Part shown: one piece after another, positions 36,209 to 44,824 of the stretch
Position numbering within the stretch: position 1 is the first letter of the stretch
How the letters are laid out: each line of letters opens with the position of its first letter
NCBI RefSeq assembly: GCF_018131225.1
Contig: NZ_JAFCMM010000002.1
Location: 310,001 to 374,000, forward strand
Direction of reading: 5' to 3'
Length of the DNA stretch: 64,000 nt
Source of the DNA: Bradyrhizobium sp. U87765 SZCCT0048
GTDB lineage: Bacteria; Pseudomonadota; Alphaproteobacteria; Rhizobiales; Xanthobacteraceae
Made by a program: the position numbers and the translations under genes
Notes under the pieces: generated by a model
The model's database searches: none
Seen by the model: only the letters and a program-made list of their open reading frames with translations
What the model was told of the DNA's origin: nothing

Positions 36209-37093
36209 TTACGCCTCGGCGTATTCGCCTGATACACCTTGTACCGTTGCGATGAAGGCCCTGGCGGCCGCCGAGCAATAAGCGTTGCGGCGGCGGAGCA
36301 ACGCCGCTCGCCGTGGTTCGAACCCGGGCTTTATCTTCACTGTGGAAAGTCCTGGGCCAGCCACGTTCTCCGGCAGAATTGTCGCAAGATCTGTCGAACG
36401 AACAAGATCGATCAAAGTCGATACTGAATTCGCCTCCACGACGACGTTGGCCTGGAAGCCCTGCTCCCGGAAATAGCGATCGACCATCCGGCGGATTGAA
36501 AACGTCGGGGTGAGCAGCGCCATTGGCATATTCGCGACATTGGCCGCAGATACGACCGACCTGCGCGCGCCCCCTCGTTTGGCGCTGACGATCAACACAA
36601 AACGTTCCTCATGCAGCGCAATAACTTCGATATCGTCGGAAGGAAGATCGGCGAACCCGATCCCGAGATCGATCTTGTCATCCATCAATGCCGGCTCGAA
36701 CTCCTCGTGAGATGAGACGGTGATCGAGAGCATGATGTTGGGGTAGCTTGCCCGGAAACGCCGCGATACGGGCCCGATCAAATATGTGCCGACAGTCGGG
36801 GTTATCCCGAGGCGAACCGTACCGGCGGATAGATCCTCGACGTCGCGAAGCGCGCGTGCGCCTTCATCCAATTCGCGCAACGCTCGCCCCACGCGTTCCA
36901 GATAGGCCCGACCCAGGTCGGTCGGACGCACGCGGCGGCCGCTACGATCAAGCAGTTGCGCGCCAAGGCGCAATTCCAGTTCCTTGATCTGTTGCGACAG
37001 AGCGGGCTGCGAAACGTGAAGCGTCTGCGCCGCTCGGGTGAAGCTGCCGAGGTCGGCGACGGCCTTCAAATAGCGAATATGACGGAGGAGCAT
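36209..37093 (-). CDS. LysR family regulator (CynR-like)
   Basis: 294 residues. HTH MLLRHIRYLKAVADLGSFTRAAQTLHVSQPALSQQIKELE at the N-terminus, followed by the effector domain starting VRLGITPTVGTYLIGPVSRRF. It resembles CynR/CbbR-type regulators. Divergent from the fumarylacetoacetase-family gene, with a T-N11-A box between the two starts; probably its activator. Confidence 0.88.
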   Translation of the reverse strand: MLLRHIRYLKAVADLGSFTRAAQTLHVSQPALSQQIKELELRLGAQLLDRSGRRVRPTDLGRAYLERVGRALRELDEGARALRDVEDLSAGTVRLGITPTVGTYLIGPVSRRFRASYPNIMLSITVSSHEEFEPALMDDKIDLGIGFADLPSDDIEVIALHEERFVLIVSAKRGGARRSVVSAANVANMPMALLTPTFSIRRMVDRYFREQGFQANVVVEANSVSTLIDLVRSTDLATILPENVAGPGLSTVKIKPGFEPRRAALLRRRNAYCSAAARAFIATVQGVSGEYAEA

Positions 37094-37097
37094 GTTT

Positions 37098-37112
37098 ATA
37101 ATCCTGGCTTAT
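37098..37112. promoter_or_regulatory. LysR-type box ATA-N9-TAT
   Basis: ATAATCCTGGCTTAT fits the T-N11-A rule with 3-bp inverted arms. It sits 5 bp upstream of the LysR start and 170 bp from the hydrolase start, so it suits autoregulation. Confidence 0.4.
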
Positions 37113-37281
37113 AGCCACGCTAATAAATTGGTCTTGGACGATTATATCTCGAGATTCTACCTTTTCTCCAGACGCACCGAGGCGGGGCGTCATTTCTGAA
37201 TGCAATCAAAAGGCCTTGACCGGTCGCCGCAAACCTCCGGCGCGTCCGATCGCAGCCACGTTCAAAGAGGAGAGTTCGACA

Positions 37282-38106
37282 ATGCAGCAGTTTGCACGCG
37301 TGCTAACGAAAAATGGCGTCGTCCCGGTGATCCTCCGGCGCGACGTCCATCTGGATCTTCGTCCGATCGTCGCCGACATCACCCCGGACGCCATCGCGAG
37401 CGGCGCCCTGACGGCCGTTGATACCGGCGGCTTGTCGCCCGTCAGCGGTCCGTTCACCTACCTCACGCCGATCAACGGTGTGCGCCAAATCGCGGCAACT
37501 GGTTTCAATTACAAAAAGCACATCGAGGAATTCAAGATGCAGCCGCCGACCGAGCCCGAAGTGTTCCTGAAGGCGATCACATCGCTGACCGGCCCCGATG
37601 ATCCCATCTCCCGCGGCTTGAATCCAGGAACAAAACTCGACTGGGAAGTGGAGTTGACGATCGTCGTCGGACGCGAGGCCCAAGACATCACAGCGGCCGA
37701 AGCAGCCAACTACATCTTCGGCTATGTCTGCTTGAACGATGTTTCCGACCGCACAACCCAGGTCGACAGCGAGGGCGGTCAGCATCTCGTTCGCGCGAAA
37801 TCCCGGCCTGGCTATACGCCGGTCGGACCTTTCCTGACCACGGGCGTCGACGGCATGAATCTCAACCTCTGGACCAAGGTGAACGGTCGGTACGAACAGC
37901 AAGGCAATACCAACGACATGCTGTTCTCGATTACCGAGATGCTGGCCTACTTCTCCAGACACATGAAGCTGCTTCCCGGTGATCTTCTGGCGACCGGAAC
38001 ACCTCCGGGAGTTGGATTCGGCAAGAACCGATTTCTCGCTCCGGGCGACGTGCTGGAGTGCGGTATCGCCAATCTTGGAGCCCAGCGCCACGAGATCTTG
38101 AAGTAG
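37282..38106 (+). CDS. Fumarylacetoacetate hydrolase (FAH) family protein
   Basis: 274 residues. FAH domain with the metal-binding acidic residues in LDWEVELTIVVG and in NDVSDRTTQVD; also GFNYKKHIEEFK and the C-terminal GDLLATGTPPGVGFGKN. Members hydrolyse or decarboxylate 2,4-dioxo or 2-oxo acids (acylpyruvases, 2-oxo-hept-3-ene-1,7-dioate hydratases and relatives). The start has AAAGAGGAGA upstream; an upstream in-frame ATG lacks this. Probably regulated by the divergent LysR protein. The exact substrate is unknown. Confidence 0.88.
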   Translation: MQQFARVLTKNGVVPVILRRDVHLDLRPIVADITPDAIASGALTAVDTGGLSPVSGPFTYLTPINGVRQIAATGFNYKKHIEEFKMQPPTEPEVFLKAITSLTGPDDPISRGLNPGTKLDWEVELTIVVGREAQDITAAEAANYIFGYVCLNDVSDRTTQVDSEGGQHLVRAKSRPGYTPVGPFLTTGVDGMNLNLWTKVNGRYEQQGNTNDMLFSITEMLAYFSRHMKLLPGDLLATGTPPGVGFGKNRFLAPGDVLECGIANLGAQRHEILK

Positions 38107-38150
38107 GCATTGGGCATCTCAACGCTGAACAGGCGCGAAGGCGATCGTTG

Positions 38151-38182
38151 TGGCAGGGATGGAGCCAGCCCCATCCCTGCCA
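38151..38182 (+). terminator. Hairpin after the FAH-family gene
   Basis: Perfect 12-bp stem TGGCAGGGATGG/CCATCCCTGCCA with an 8-base loop, 44 bp after the stop. No U-run follows. Confidence 0.55.
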
Positions 38183-38388
38183 TGAAAGTGACGATCTGCT
38201 CCTGCCATGGCCGCACCGACATTGATGAAAGAGTTAGTGGTGGCCGCGTAGATGGCTATCGCGGACCGACGACTGCACACGACAGCCTACTCGACCGGTG
38301 TCACGGTATCAGCCGCACTGTCGCTCGCGAAAACACTGATAAGGAAAGACCGAGAACTGCAACAATCCACCACGCGCTGATCCGACGG

Positions 38389-39237
38389 CTATTCGAACCT
38401 GAACATACTCTCTCCAAGCAAGGTGTGGCATTGCTTCGCAATCGCAGAGAAACTGTCGGCACCGTTGTAGCGGCCAAAGCTATGCACGATAATCGGCACG
38501 CTTATAGGCGTTGACGTCACTCCGACGAAGAACGAGAACTTCTTGCCCTCCGCACTATATGCAATTTTTTCCGAAAGCCGGCATCCAAACAACGTCTCGG
38601 CAACTTCGCTCGATTGCTTGCCATTGCATTGAATCCAGCGCGGTTGAAGAGCGGTCAAGAACGCATTGATCAAGCCGTAATAGGACTGAAGGGCATCATC
38701 ATGCGCTGCAGCCACCTTTGACCAATCAATTTCGCTCGTATCGTTTGAAAACCACGGCAGGAAGTCGGCCTTGAACACCATCGTTCGAAAGATCGATCGA
38801 GGAGAGTTCGGCGGATCATCGCCAAATCTACATAGATCCTTGCGAAGGAAATTTCCCAGCCGCGAGAAATACCGCCAGTAATAGATACGGCTATCGTCGT
38901 CAAAATAGCCAGCCCTGATACGCCGATATTCGTCAAAGCCGGCTTCTCTCCCCGAACGAAATTGATCGATAGCTATCCTAACGGGGTTATACTCCTTTTC
39001 CGCATAAGCGTCATTCGGACCTCGCCAACGCGGGTTCAGCCCCAATAGGGCGATGCAGCGATTCTTACGTAGTGCGAATGGGTTTCCCGAGTACGCGAGA
39101 GGCGGCATGGAAGGCTCCAACCCCGCACCATTGCTCGACCTTGAGATTGTCTCATTCAATCGAGCGACGTCCGCGTGATAGTTACGCAATAGGAACGATC
39201 GCAACCGCGTGGCGATCAGTTCAGTGTCCGGCAACAT
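38389..39237 (-). CDS. Unrecognised island protein with uracil-DNA-glycosylase-like features
   Basis: 282 residues, visibly AT-richer than surrounding core genes, so probably acquired. I do not recognise the family with confidence. The segment RCIALLGLNPRWRGPND (about residues 59-75), then YYWRYFSRLGNFLRK, then VFKADFLPWFSNDTSEIDW, and a late IIVHSFGRYNG loosely recall the order of motifs in the uracil-DNA glycosylase superfamily (GLNP loop near the N-terminus, H-containing loop near the C-terminus). No close functional partner lies beside it. It could be a defence or repair gene. Confidence 0.5.
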   Translation of the reverse strand: MLPDTELIATRLRSFLLRNYHADVARLNETISRSSNGAGLEPSMPPLAYSGNPFALRKNRCIALLGLNPRWRGPNDAYAEKEYNPVRIAIDQFRSGREAGFDEYRRIRAGYFDDDSRIYYWRYFSRLGNFLRKDLCRFGDDPPNSPRSIFRTMVFKADFLPWFSNDTSEIDWSKVAAAHDDALQSYYGLINAFLTALQPRWIQCNGKQSSEVAETLFGCRLSEKIAYSAEGKKFSFFVGVTSTPISVPIIVHSFGRYNGADSFSAIAKQCHTLLGESMFRFE

Positions 39238-39677
39238 TCACCGCCCCCTGCCATATCGCGTCCGCAACGACCGTGCAGTCCGCTATACTTTCTACAAACG
39301 TCCGGAGGGTACATCCTAGTTGTCATCCGTATACGGAGCCACCTGATAAATTTGCCGCCGAACCGCGTCTATCTTATCGCCGGCTACTTCCGAACGTTCC
39401 TATAACCTTATGCGACCAGCCCCGACCATCGCCCCGCTGAACGAGGGCAATGATCGGCACGATCATCGCTAGCGTTTTCGGACTGACTTCGTCGGTATCG
39501 GCGCGCGCATATCGACGACTGCTTCAAAACATCGATTCCAGAGCAGCGATTTCAGTGCCGACGGCCTCTTCCGGCAAGCAAATATTGATAGCCTATCAGT
39601 CGCCAAACTGACTCGATTTCGCCAATTTCCTGATCAGTCCTCGGGCTGCCTCCATTTGACCAGAAAGCTCATCAAGC
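39238..39677. other. Gene-free island segment upstream of the integrase remnant
   Basis: No supported gene. It contains repeat pair 2 (39592-39652). Confidence 0.45.
39592..39652. repeat. Paired 23-bp repeats, 38-bp spacing (pair 2)
   Basis: CCTATCAG-N7-AACTGACTC at 39592 and the weaker CTGATCAG-N8-GCTGCCTC at 39630, spaced 38 bp as in pair 1. It lies about 25 bp upstream of the integrase remnant, as expected of recombinase arm-type or accessory sites, though it could instead be shared decayed coding sequence. Confidence 0.45.
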
Positions 39678-40547
39678 ATGGCACGGCCCCGCGACGTCGC
39701 TTCAGCGCTCGCCGCTGTCAACCACCACCCGAAGGAAGGGACCATCGCGGTATCGTGCGTGTCGTCCTGCCACCGAAAGGGAAAGCGCGCGATCGCTGGT
39801 TGACCCGCTCCGAGGTGGCAGCGTTGCTGTGGGCATGTTGGCGCGAAGGAAACCCAGACAATCCATCGAGACCTCCGCAACAGTGAAGTCATTGAGATAG
39901 ACAAGCGCCCTCTGCGTCATCTCGCAAGGTTCACCCTCGTCGGCCTCTACACCGGCACACGAGCCGCTGCCATCGCCAGCGCATCGCTTGAGCGCGGTGA
40001 AAGTCGGTCCTTCATGGATCTCAACCACGGCATCTTCTACTGGTTGGCCGAAGGCCGACGCGAGACCAAGAATCGACAGCCGCCTGTCCCGATCCCTCCA
40101 CGCCTGCTGCCTCATCTCAGGCGCTGGCGCGCCAAGGGTATCGTCCGTCAGTTCGTGGTCGAATGGAATGGCGCCCCCCTCAAGTCGGTCAAGACGGCCT
40201 TCAAAAGCGCCGTGACGCTAGCTGGCCTAGACGGCCAGGTCACACCGCACACACTTCGACACACGGCCGCGACGTGGCTGATGCAGGCCGGCGTCGACAA
40301 GTGGGAAGCCGCTGGCTTTCTAGGCATGACGGTCGAAATGCTGGATCGCGTCTACGGCCATCATCACCCGAACCACCTGCAGCAGGCCGCCAAATCGATT
40401 GGCTTTCGGCGCCAGAACGAAAGATTGGTTGAATCGTTGGTCGTTGATCGGTCTCGTCAGCCGACCACACCACAAACCATTGATATCGTTGGTGGGCCCG
40501 GCAGGACTCGAACCTGCAACCAGACCGTTATGAGCGGCCGGCTCTAA
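39678..40547 (+). pseudogene. Tyrosine site-specific integrase, N-terminally truncated and frameshifted
   Basis: Three plus-strand frames read as one phage-type integrase: SALAAVNHHPKEG (39.70 kb), then RGIVRVVLPPKGKARDRWLT, then from about 39.85 kb HLARFTLVGLYTGTRAAAIA. The catalytic residues are intact in the last part: R in TGTR, HTLRHTAATW (H-x-x-R), GHHHP and Tyr in DRVYGHHHP. The N-terminal arm-binding half is missing. The frame ends inside the antisense strand of the tRNA gene, as is usual for this integrase family. Not expected to be functional. Confidence 0.8.
40489..40536 (-). repeat. Right 48-bp direct repeat (att site inside intact tRNA-Ile2)
   Basis: Copy of the repeat at 27749 with two mismatches, covering the 3' half of the complete tRNA gene. 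Confidence 0.85.
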
Positions 40548-40565
40548 CCATTGAGCTACAGGCCC
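40490..40565 (-). tRNA. tRNA-Ile2 (anticodon CAU)
   Basis: 76 bases with encoded CCA. 7-bp acceptor (GGGCCTG/CGGGCCC), D-arm TAGCTCAATGGTTAGAG, anticodon loop CTCATAA, T-loop TTCGAGT. The CAU anticodon would read Met, but the body resembles tRNA-Ile2 (whose C34 becomes lysidine) rather than elongator or initiator tRNA-Met; an elongator tRNA-Met is the alternative. It is the integration site of the island. Confidence 0.88.
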
Positions 40566-40766
40566 GCCGGGGCGCAGGGCGCCGCGGCAGCGGTTCATCC
40601 CATACAATGGAGGCCGCCCTGTCCGCAATCGGGGCGTCCCCGGGCCCCACAGCCGTCTGGCCGGCGCGGCGCCCTCTCCGCCCCGCGGCATCGCAAGGCA
40701 TGAGCGCCTGACCGAAAACGAGGACAGAGCCACCTCCCTGCCTCGCCCTCCAAAAGTCTGCCGGCC

Positions 40767-41984
40767 TCAGGCCACCGCCAGTTCGCGGCGGCGGGCGCGC
40801 AGGAGGAGGCTGACGGCGATCACCATGTTGACCGCGTTCCAGGCGAGACCATTGAGGAAGGCGGCGGCATAGGAGCCGGTGGCGTCGAAGATGACGCCGG
40901 AGATCCAGCCGCCGAGCGACATGCCGAACACCGAGGCGAAGATGACGATGCCGACACGGGTGCCGGCCTCGCTCGCCGGCATCGACTCGCGCACGATGAT
41001 GGCGTAGCTCGGCACGATGCCGCCCTGGAACAGGCCGAACATCGCCGAGATGATGTAGAGCGATGTCAGGCCGTCGAAGAACACATAGAACAGCAGCGCC
41101 ATGCCCTGGGCGACCGAGCCCAGCAGCAGGGTGCGCAGGCCACCGATCCGGTCCGCCAGGTATCCCGATCCGACGCGGCTGATGATGCCGAACGCCAGCA
41201 TCAGCGACAGCATCTCGGCACCGCGCGCCACGCCATAGCCGAGGTCGCCACAGTAGGCGACGATGTGCACCTGGGGCATCGCCATGGCGACACAGCAGGC
41301 GATCGAGGCGAGGCTGAGCAGCGCAGTCAGCGCGTTGGTGCCGAGCCGGAAATCGATGCGCGGCGGCGCCGCATTGGCATGGCTGCGCCGCTGCTGCCCG
41401 CCGATCTGCGCCCGCAGCACCAGCAGCGTCAGCGCCATCAGGGTGGTGCAGCCGATGGCGATGGCGATGTGGGTGGTGCGCCAGCCGACGGTCGCAATGC
41501 CGTGCTCGACGAGCGGCGGCCAGATGGTGCCGGCGACATAGTTGCCGCTGGCGGCGATGGTCACCGCAAAGCCGCGGTGGCGCTCGAACCAGTGCGACGC
41601 TTCCGCCATCAGCGGCCCGAAGGTCGCGGCGCCGCCGAGGCCGATCAGCACATGCATGGCGTTGAACTGCCACAGCGCCGCGGCGAAGCCGACGCCGAGG
41701 AAGCCGAGCGCCAGCGACACCAGACCGATGGCGATGGCCGGGACAATGCCGAGCCGATCGGTGACGCGGCCCATCACCACGCCGCCGACCCCGAAGCCGA
41801 GCATGACACAGGTGAAGGCGAACGAGGCCGCGCCGCGCGTGGCGCTGAAATCGGCCTGCACCACCGGCAGGGCGACCACGACGGACCACATGCCGACGCT
41901 GCCGAGCGAGCCGATGATCAGGGCAAGCCCGAGCCGGACCCACGCCTGGCGCGAGTCGGGGACGAAGACGGACGGTTGAGACAT
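40767..41984 (-). CDS. MFS transporter, monocarboxylate-transporter-like
   Basis: 405 residues, 12 predicted spans. TM1-2 has VVVALPVVQADFSATRGAAS; the loop motif after TM2 is GRVTDRLG, and TM4-5 has GFAVTIAASGNYVAGTIWPP, resembling the MCT/oxalate-formate-type MFS group. It probably transports a carboxylate. Transcribed away from flhA, and separate from the tRNA. Confidence 0.86.
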   Translation of the reverse strand: MSQPSVFVPDSRQAWVRLGLALIIGSLGSVGMWSVVVALPVVQADFSATRGAASFAFTCVMLGFGVGGVVMGRVTDRLGIVPAIAIGLVSLALGFLGVGFAAALWQFNAMHVLIGLGGAATFGPLMAEASHWFERHRGFAVTIAASGNYVAGTIWPPLVEHGIATVGWRTTHIAIAIGCTTLMALTLLVLRAQIGGQQRRSHANAAPPRIDFRLGTNALTALLSLASIACCVAMAMPQVHIVAYCGDLGYGVARGAEMLSLMLAFGIISRVGSGYLADRIGGLRTLLLGSVAQGMALLFYVFFDGLTSLYIISAMFGLFQGGIVPSYAIIVRESMPASEAGTRVGIVIFASVFGMSLGGWISGVIFDATGSYAAAFLNGLAWNAVNMVIAVSLLLRARRRELAVA

Positions 41985-42302
41985 GGAGTGAATGAAACCC
42001 GGCGACAGCCCGCACTGTCACCGCCGGACACGTCGCGGTCAAGTCATTCTCCGAATGGCCCCTATGCAAGCATAAACATGCTACGCGGCGACGGCCGCGA
42101 CCTTATCACCGGGGCGCCGTTAACCATTTGCTAACCATACACCGGGCAAATTTTGCCCAGTGAAAGTGAGTGTCGTCTGCCTGCAGAACGGGGGTGCCCC
42201 GTGGAAGCCAGCGCGGTGAATCACTTCTCGGTCGGTGGCCCCCTGGCTGCCGCGCGGACGCGTGGCGGCCGCGATCGTCACGGGCGCGGGGAAGCGGCGG
42301 CA
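41985..42302. promoter_or_regulatory. Upstream region of flhA with CtrA-like box
   Basis: TTAA-CCATTTG-CTAA at 42120-42134 is a CtrA box (TTAA-N7-TTAA) with one mismatch, 169 bp upstream of the chosen flhA start. This fits CtrA control of class II flagellar genes. Confidence 0.55.
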
Positions 42303-44429
42303 ATGGCAGAGACGGCGGGCGTTGCGGCGGTGACCGGGTCCGGCATCCCGTCGCTGGCGGAAATCGGGCGCATCCTGCGCCGCGGCGACATCGCACTGGC
42401 CGTCGGCATCCTCACCATCCTGGTGGTGCTGATCCTGCCGCTGCCGGCGATCGTGCTCGACCTGTTCCTGGCGGTCTCGATCACCCTGTCGGTGCTGATC
42501 CTGATGACCGCGCTGTTCATCCAGTCGCCGATCGAGTTCTCGTCGTTTCCGACGGTGCTGCTGATCTCGACCATGCTGCGCCTGTCGCTCAACCTCGCCT
42601 CCACCCGCCTGATCCTGGCCCACGGCCACGAGGGCACGGCGGCGGCCGGCCACGTCATCGAAGCGTTCGGCAGCTTCGTGATGAGCGGCAACTTCGTCAT
42701 CGGCATCATCGTCTTCATCATCCTGGTGATCGTCAACTTCGTGGTCATCACCAAGGGTTCGGGCCGCATCGCCGAAGTCGCGGCGCGCTTCCACCTCGAC
42801 TCGATGCCCGGCAAGCAGATGGCGATCGACGCCGACCTCTCCGCCGGCCTGATCGACGAGAAGACCGCGCGCGAGCGCCGCAAGGCGCTGGAGGACGAAA
42901 GCGGCTTCTACGGCGCCATGGATGGTGCCTCCAAGTTCGTGCGCGGCGACGCCGTCGCCGGCCTGCTGGTGGTGTTCATCAACGTCATCGGCGGCATGAT
43001 CATCGGCATCGCCCAGCAAGGCCTGCCGTTCGCCGAGGCCGCGCGCAGCTACACCCTGCTGACCGTCGGCGACGGCCTCGTCACCCAGGTGCCGGCGCTG
43101 ATCGTGTCGACCGCGGCCGGCCTTCTGGTGTCCAAGGCCGGCGTCAGCGGCGCCGCCGACAAGGCCCTGATGAAGCAGTTCTCCGGCTATCCGCAAGCGC
43201 TCGGCATGTCGTCCGCGGTCATGATCCTGCTGGCGATCGTCCCCGGCATTCCGACCATCCCCTTCCTGCTGCTGGGCGGCGGCGCCGGCGCGCTGGCCGT
43301 CATCGCCCGCAAGCGCAGCCGCCAGACCGTCGCGGACGAGGCTGCGGCAGCCGCCGCGCCAGCCGCGGCCGCCGCTGCGGCAGCCGCCGCGGAGGAGCCG
43401 ATCTCGGCGGCGCTGAAGATCGACGATCTCAAGATCGAGCTCGGCTACGCCCTGCTGCCGCTGGTCAACGGCCCGGACGGCACCGATCGCCTCACCGAGC
43501 AGATCAAGGCGCTGCGCAAGTCGCTGGCCATGGAGATGGGCTTCGTGATGCCGGCGGTGCGCATCCTCGACAACGTCCAGCTCGAAGCCAACACCTACAT
43601 CATCAAGATCAAGGAAGTGGACGCGGGCTCGGGACGGATCTGGCCGAACAACTACATGGTCATGGATCCGGCCGGCGGTCAGGTGCAACTGCCGGGGTCA
43701 CACACCACCGAACCGACGTTCGGCCTGCCCGCGACCTGGGTGGACGCCGCGCTCAAGGAAGAGGCCTCCCTCAAGGGCTACACCGTGGTCGACGCCGCCA
43801 CGGTGCTGTCGACCCACCTCACCGAGCTGCTCAAGAACAACATGTCGGACCTGCTGTCCTACGGCGAGGTCCAGAAGCTGCTCAAGGAGCTGCCGAAGGA
43901 GCAGGGCGAGTTGCTCAAGGACATCGTTCCCAGCCAGGTCACGGTGTCCGGCATCCAGCGCGTGCTGCAGCTGCTGCTCGCCGAACGCATCTCGATCCGC
44001 GACCTCTCGACCATCCTGGAGGGCATCGCCGACGCGTTGCCGTTCTCCCGCAACCCGGCCACCGTGGTCGAGCATGTCCGCGCCCGCCTCGCCCGCCAGA
44101 TCTGCGCCCAGAACACCTCGATCAACGGCTACATGCCGCTGATCGCCATGTCGGCGCGGTGGGAGCAGGCGTTCGCCGAATCGCTGATCGGCACCGGCGA
44201 CGACCGCAGCCTCGCCATGCAGCCGTCCAAGCTGTCGGAGTTCATGACCGTGGTCCGCGACCGCTTCGAGCAGGCGGCCCGGGAAGGCGAGTCGCCGGTG
44301 CTGGTGACCTCGGCGGCGATCCGGCCGTTCGTCCGCTCTCTGGTTGAGCGTTTTCGGTCACAGACAACTGTTTTGTCACAGGCCGAGATCCACCCCCGCG
44401 CCCGGCTGAAAACCGTCGGCTCCATCTAA
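42303..44429 (+). CDS. flhA: Flagellar export protein FlhA
   Basis: 708 residues, normal for FlhA. The N-terminal half has eight membrane spans beginning LAVGILTILVVLILPLP; the FHIPEP signature LRLSLNLASTRLILAHG is at residues about 83-99; the FHIPEP loop (GSGRIAEVAARFHLDSMPGK) follows. A cytoplasmic export-gate domain starts after an Ala-rich linker near 345-360. It is the main export-gate subunit of the flagellar type III apparatus. The start is uncertain; upstream in-frame codons give a poorly supported 50-residue extension. Confidence 0.95.
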   Translation: MAETAGVAAVTGSGIPSLAEIGRILRRGDIALAVGILTILVVLILPLPAIVLDLFLAVSITLSVLILMTALFIQSPIEFSSFPTVLLISTMLRLSLNLASTRLILAHGHEGTAAAGHVIEAFGSFVMSGNFVIGIIVFIILVIVNFVVITKGSGRIAEVAARFHLDSMPGKQMAIDADLSAGLIDEKTARERRKALEDESGFYGAMDGASKFVRGDAVAGLLVVFINVIGGMIIGIAQQGLPFAEAARSYTLLTVGDGLVTQVPALIVSTAAGLLVSKAGVSGAADKALMKQFSGYPQALGMSSAVMILLAIVPGIPTIPFLLLGGGAGALAVIARKRSRQTVADEAAAAAAPAAAAAAAAAAEEPISAALKIDDLKIELGYALLPLVNGPDGTDRLTEQIKALRKSLAMEMGFVMPAVRILDNVQLEANTYIIKIKEVDAGSGRIWPNNYMVMDPAGGQVQLPGSHTTEPTFGLPATWVDAALKEEASLKGYTVVDAATVLSTHLTELLKNNMSDLLSYGEVQKLLKELPKEQGELLKDIVPSQVTVSGIQRVLQLLLAERISIRDLSTILEGIADALPFSRNPATVVEHVRARLARQICAQNTSINGYMPLIAMSARWEQAFAESLIGTGDDRSLAMQPSKLSEFMTVVRDRFEQAAREGESPVLVTSAAIRPFVRSLVERFRSQTTVLSQAEIHPRARLKTVGSI

Positions 44430-44456
44430 TTATCTGAAACTATTAGTCTTAATTTG

Positions 44457-44482
44457 CGGCCGCGATTTCCCAATCGCGGCCG
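44457..44482 (+). terminator. Hairpin after flhA
   Basis: 11-bp perfect stem CGGCCGCGATT/AATCGCGGCCG with TCCC loop, 28 bp after the flhA stop; only TT follows. Confidence 0.6.
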
Positions 44483-44517
44483 TTCAAGCATTATCACCGC
44501 CTTGTGATCGCCTATTT

Positions 44518-44543
44518 GGAACCAGAAGGCCGATCCCTACGTT
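44518..44543 (+). promoter_or_regulatory. EcfG-type general stress response promoter
   Basis: GGAAC at 44518-44522 and CGTT at 44540-44543 are separated by 17 bases, matching the alphaproteobacterial EcfG consensus (GGAAC-N16/17-CGTT). It lies 84 bp upstream of the small membrane protein gene. Confidence 0.65.
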
Positions 44544-44626
44544 CTCTTGGCACGTGACGTTGAACCTGACGAGAAACGACGCGACCAACGTCCTGAAGCA
44601 GGACAGCGTGACGGCAGGAGGCTTCG

Positions 44627-44824
44627 GTGAACCACTCGATTTACAGTGCGGATCGTTCGACCCACCTGAAAGTTGTGGTCGTTGCGCTTGTCGCCGCCAT
44701 CGTCGTCGCCGGTGTCGGCATCACCGCCCGGCTCGGCGCGGATGACGGAGTTCAGACGGCACGGGTCATCAAGGCCGGTAAACCGGTGGTGCTGACCAGC
44801 AGCGGAGCATCCGTGGTTCGCTGA
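44627..44824 (+). CDS. Small single-span membrane protein, probably stress-induced
   Basis: 65 residues. GTG start with AGGAGG upstream. One membrane span, VVVVALVAAIVVAGVGITA (about residues 16-34), is followed by a short periplasmic tail (VIKAGKPVVLTSSGASVVR). I do not recognise a named family. The EcfG-like promoter upstream suggests general stress expression. Confidence 0.7.
   Translation: MNHSIYSADRSTHLKVVVVALVAAIVVAGVGITARLGADDGVQTARVIKAGKPVVLTSSGASVVR

Larger units (their letters stand above)
27749..40536. mobile_element. Integrated genomic island at tRNA-Ile2(CAU), about 12.8 kb
   Basis: Bounded by 48-bp direct repeats (two mismatches) derived from the tRNA 3' half, with a tyrosine integrase remnant next to the intact tRNA at the right end. 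Cargo: RND efflux operon, two LysR genes, a fumarylacetoacetase-family gene, an autotransporter remnant and an unrecognised gene. Parts (33.98-36.2 and 38.1-39.7 kb) are visibly AT-richer and gene-poor. The integrase is broken, so the element is probably fixed. Confidence 0.82.

Noticed and set aside
42120..43688. A 522-codon minus-strand open frame
   Set aside because: Antisense to flhA, with His/Arg/Glu-rich composition typical of a high-GC shadow frame.
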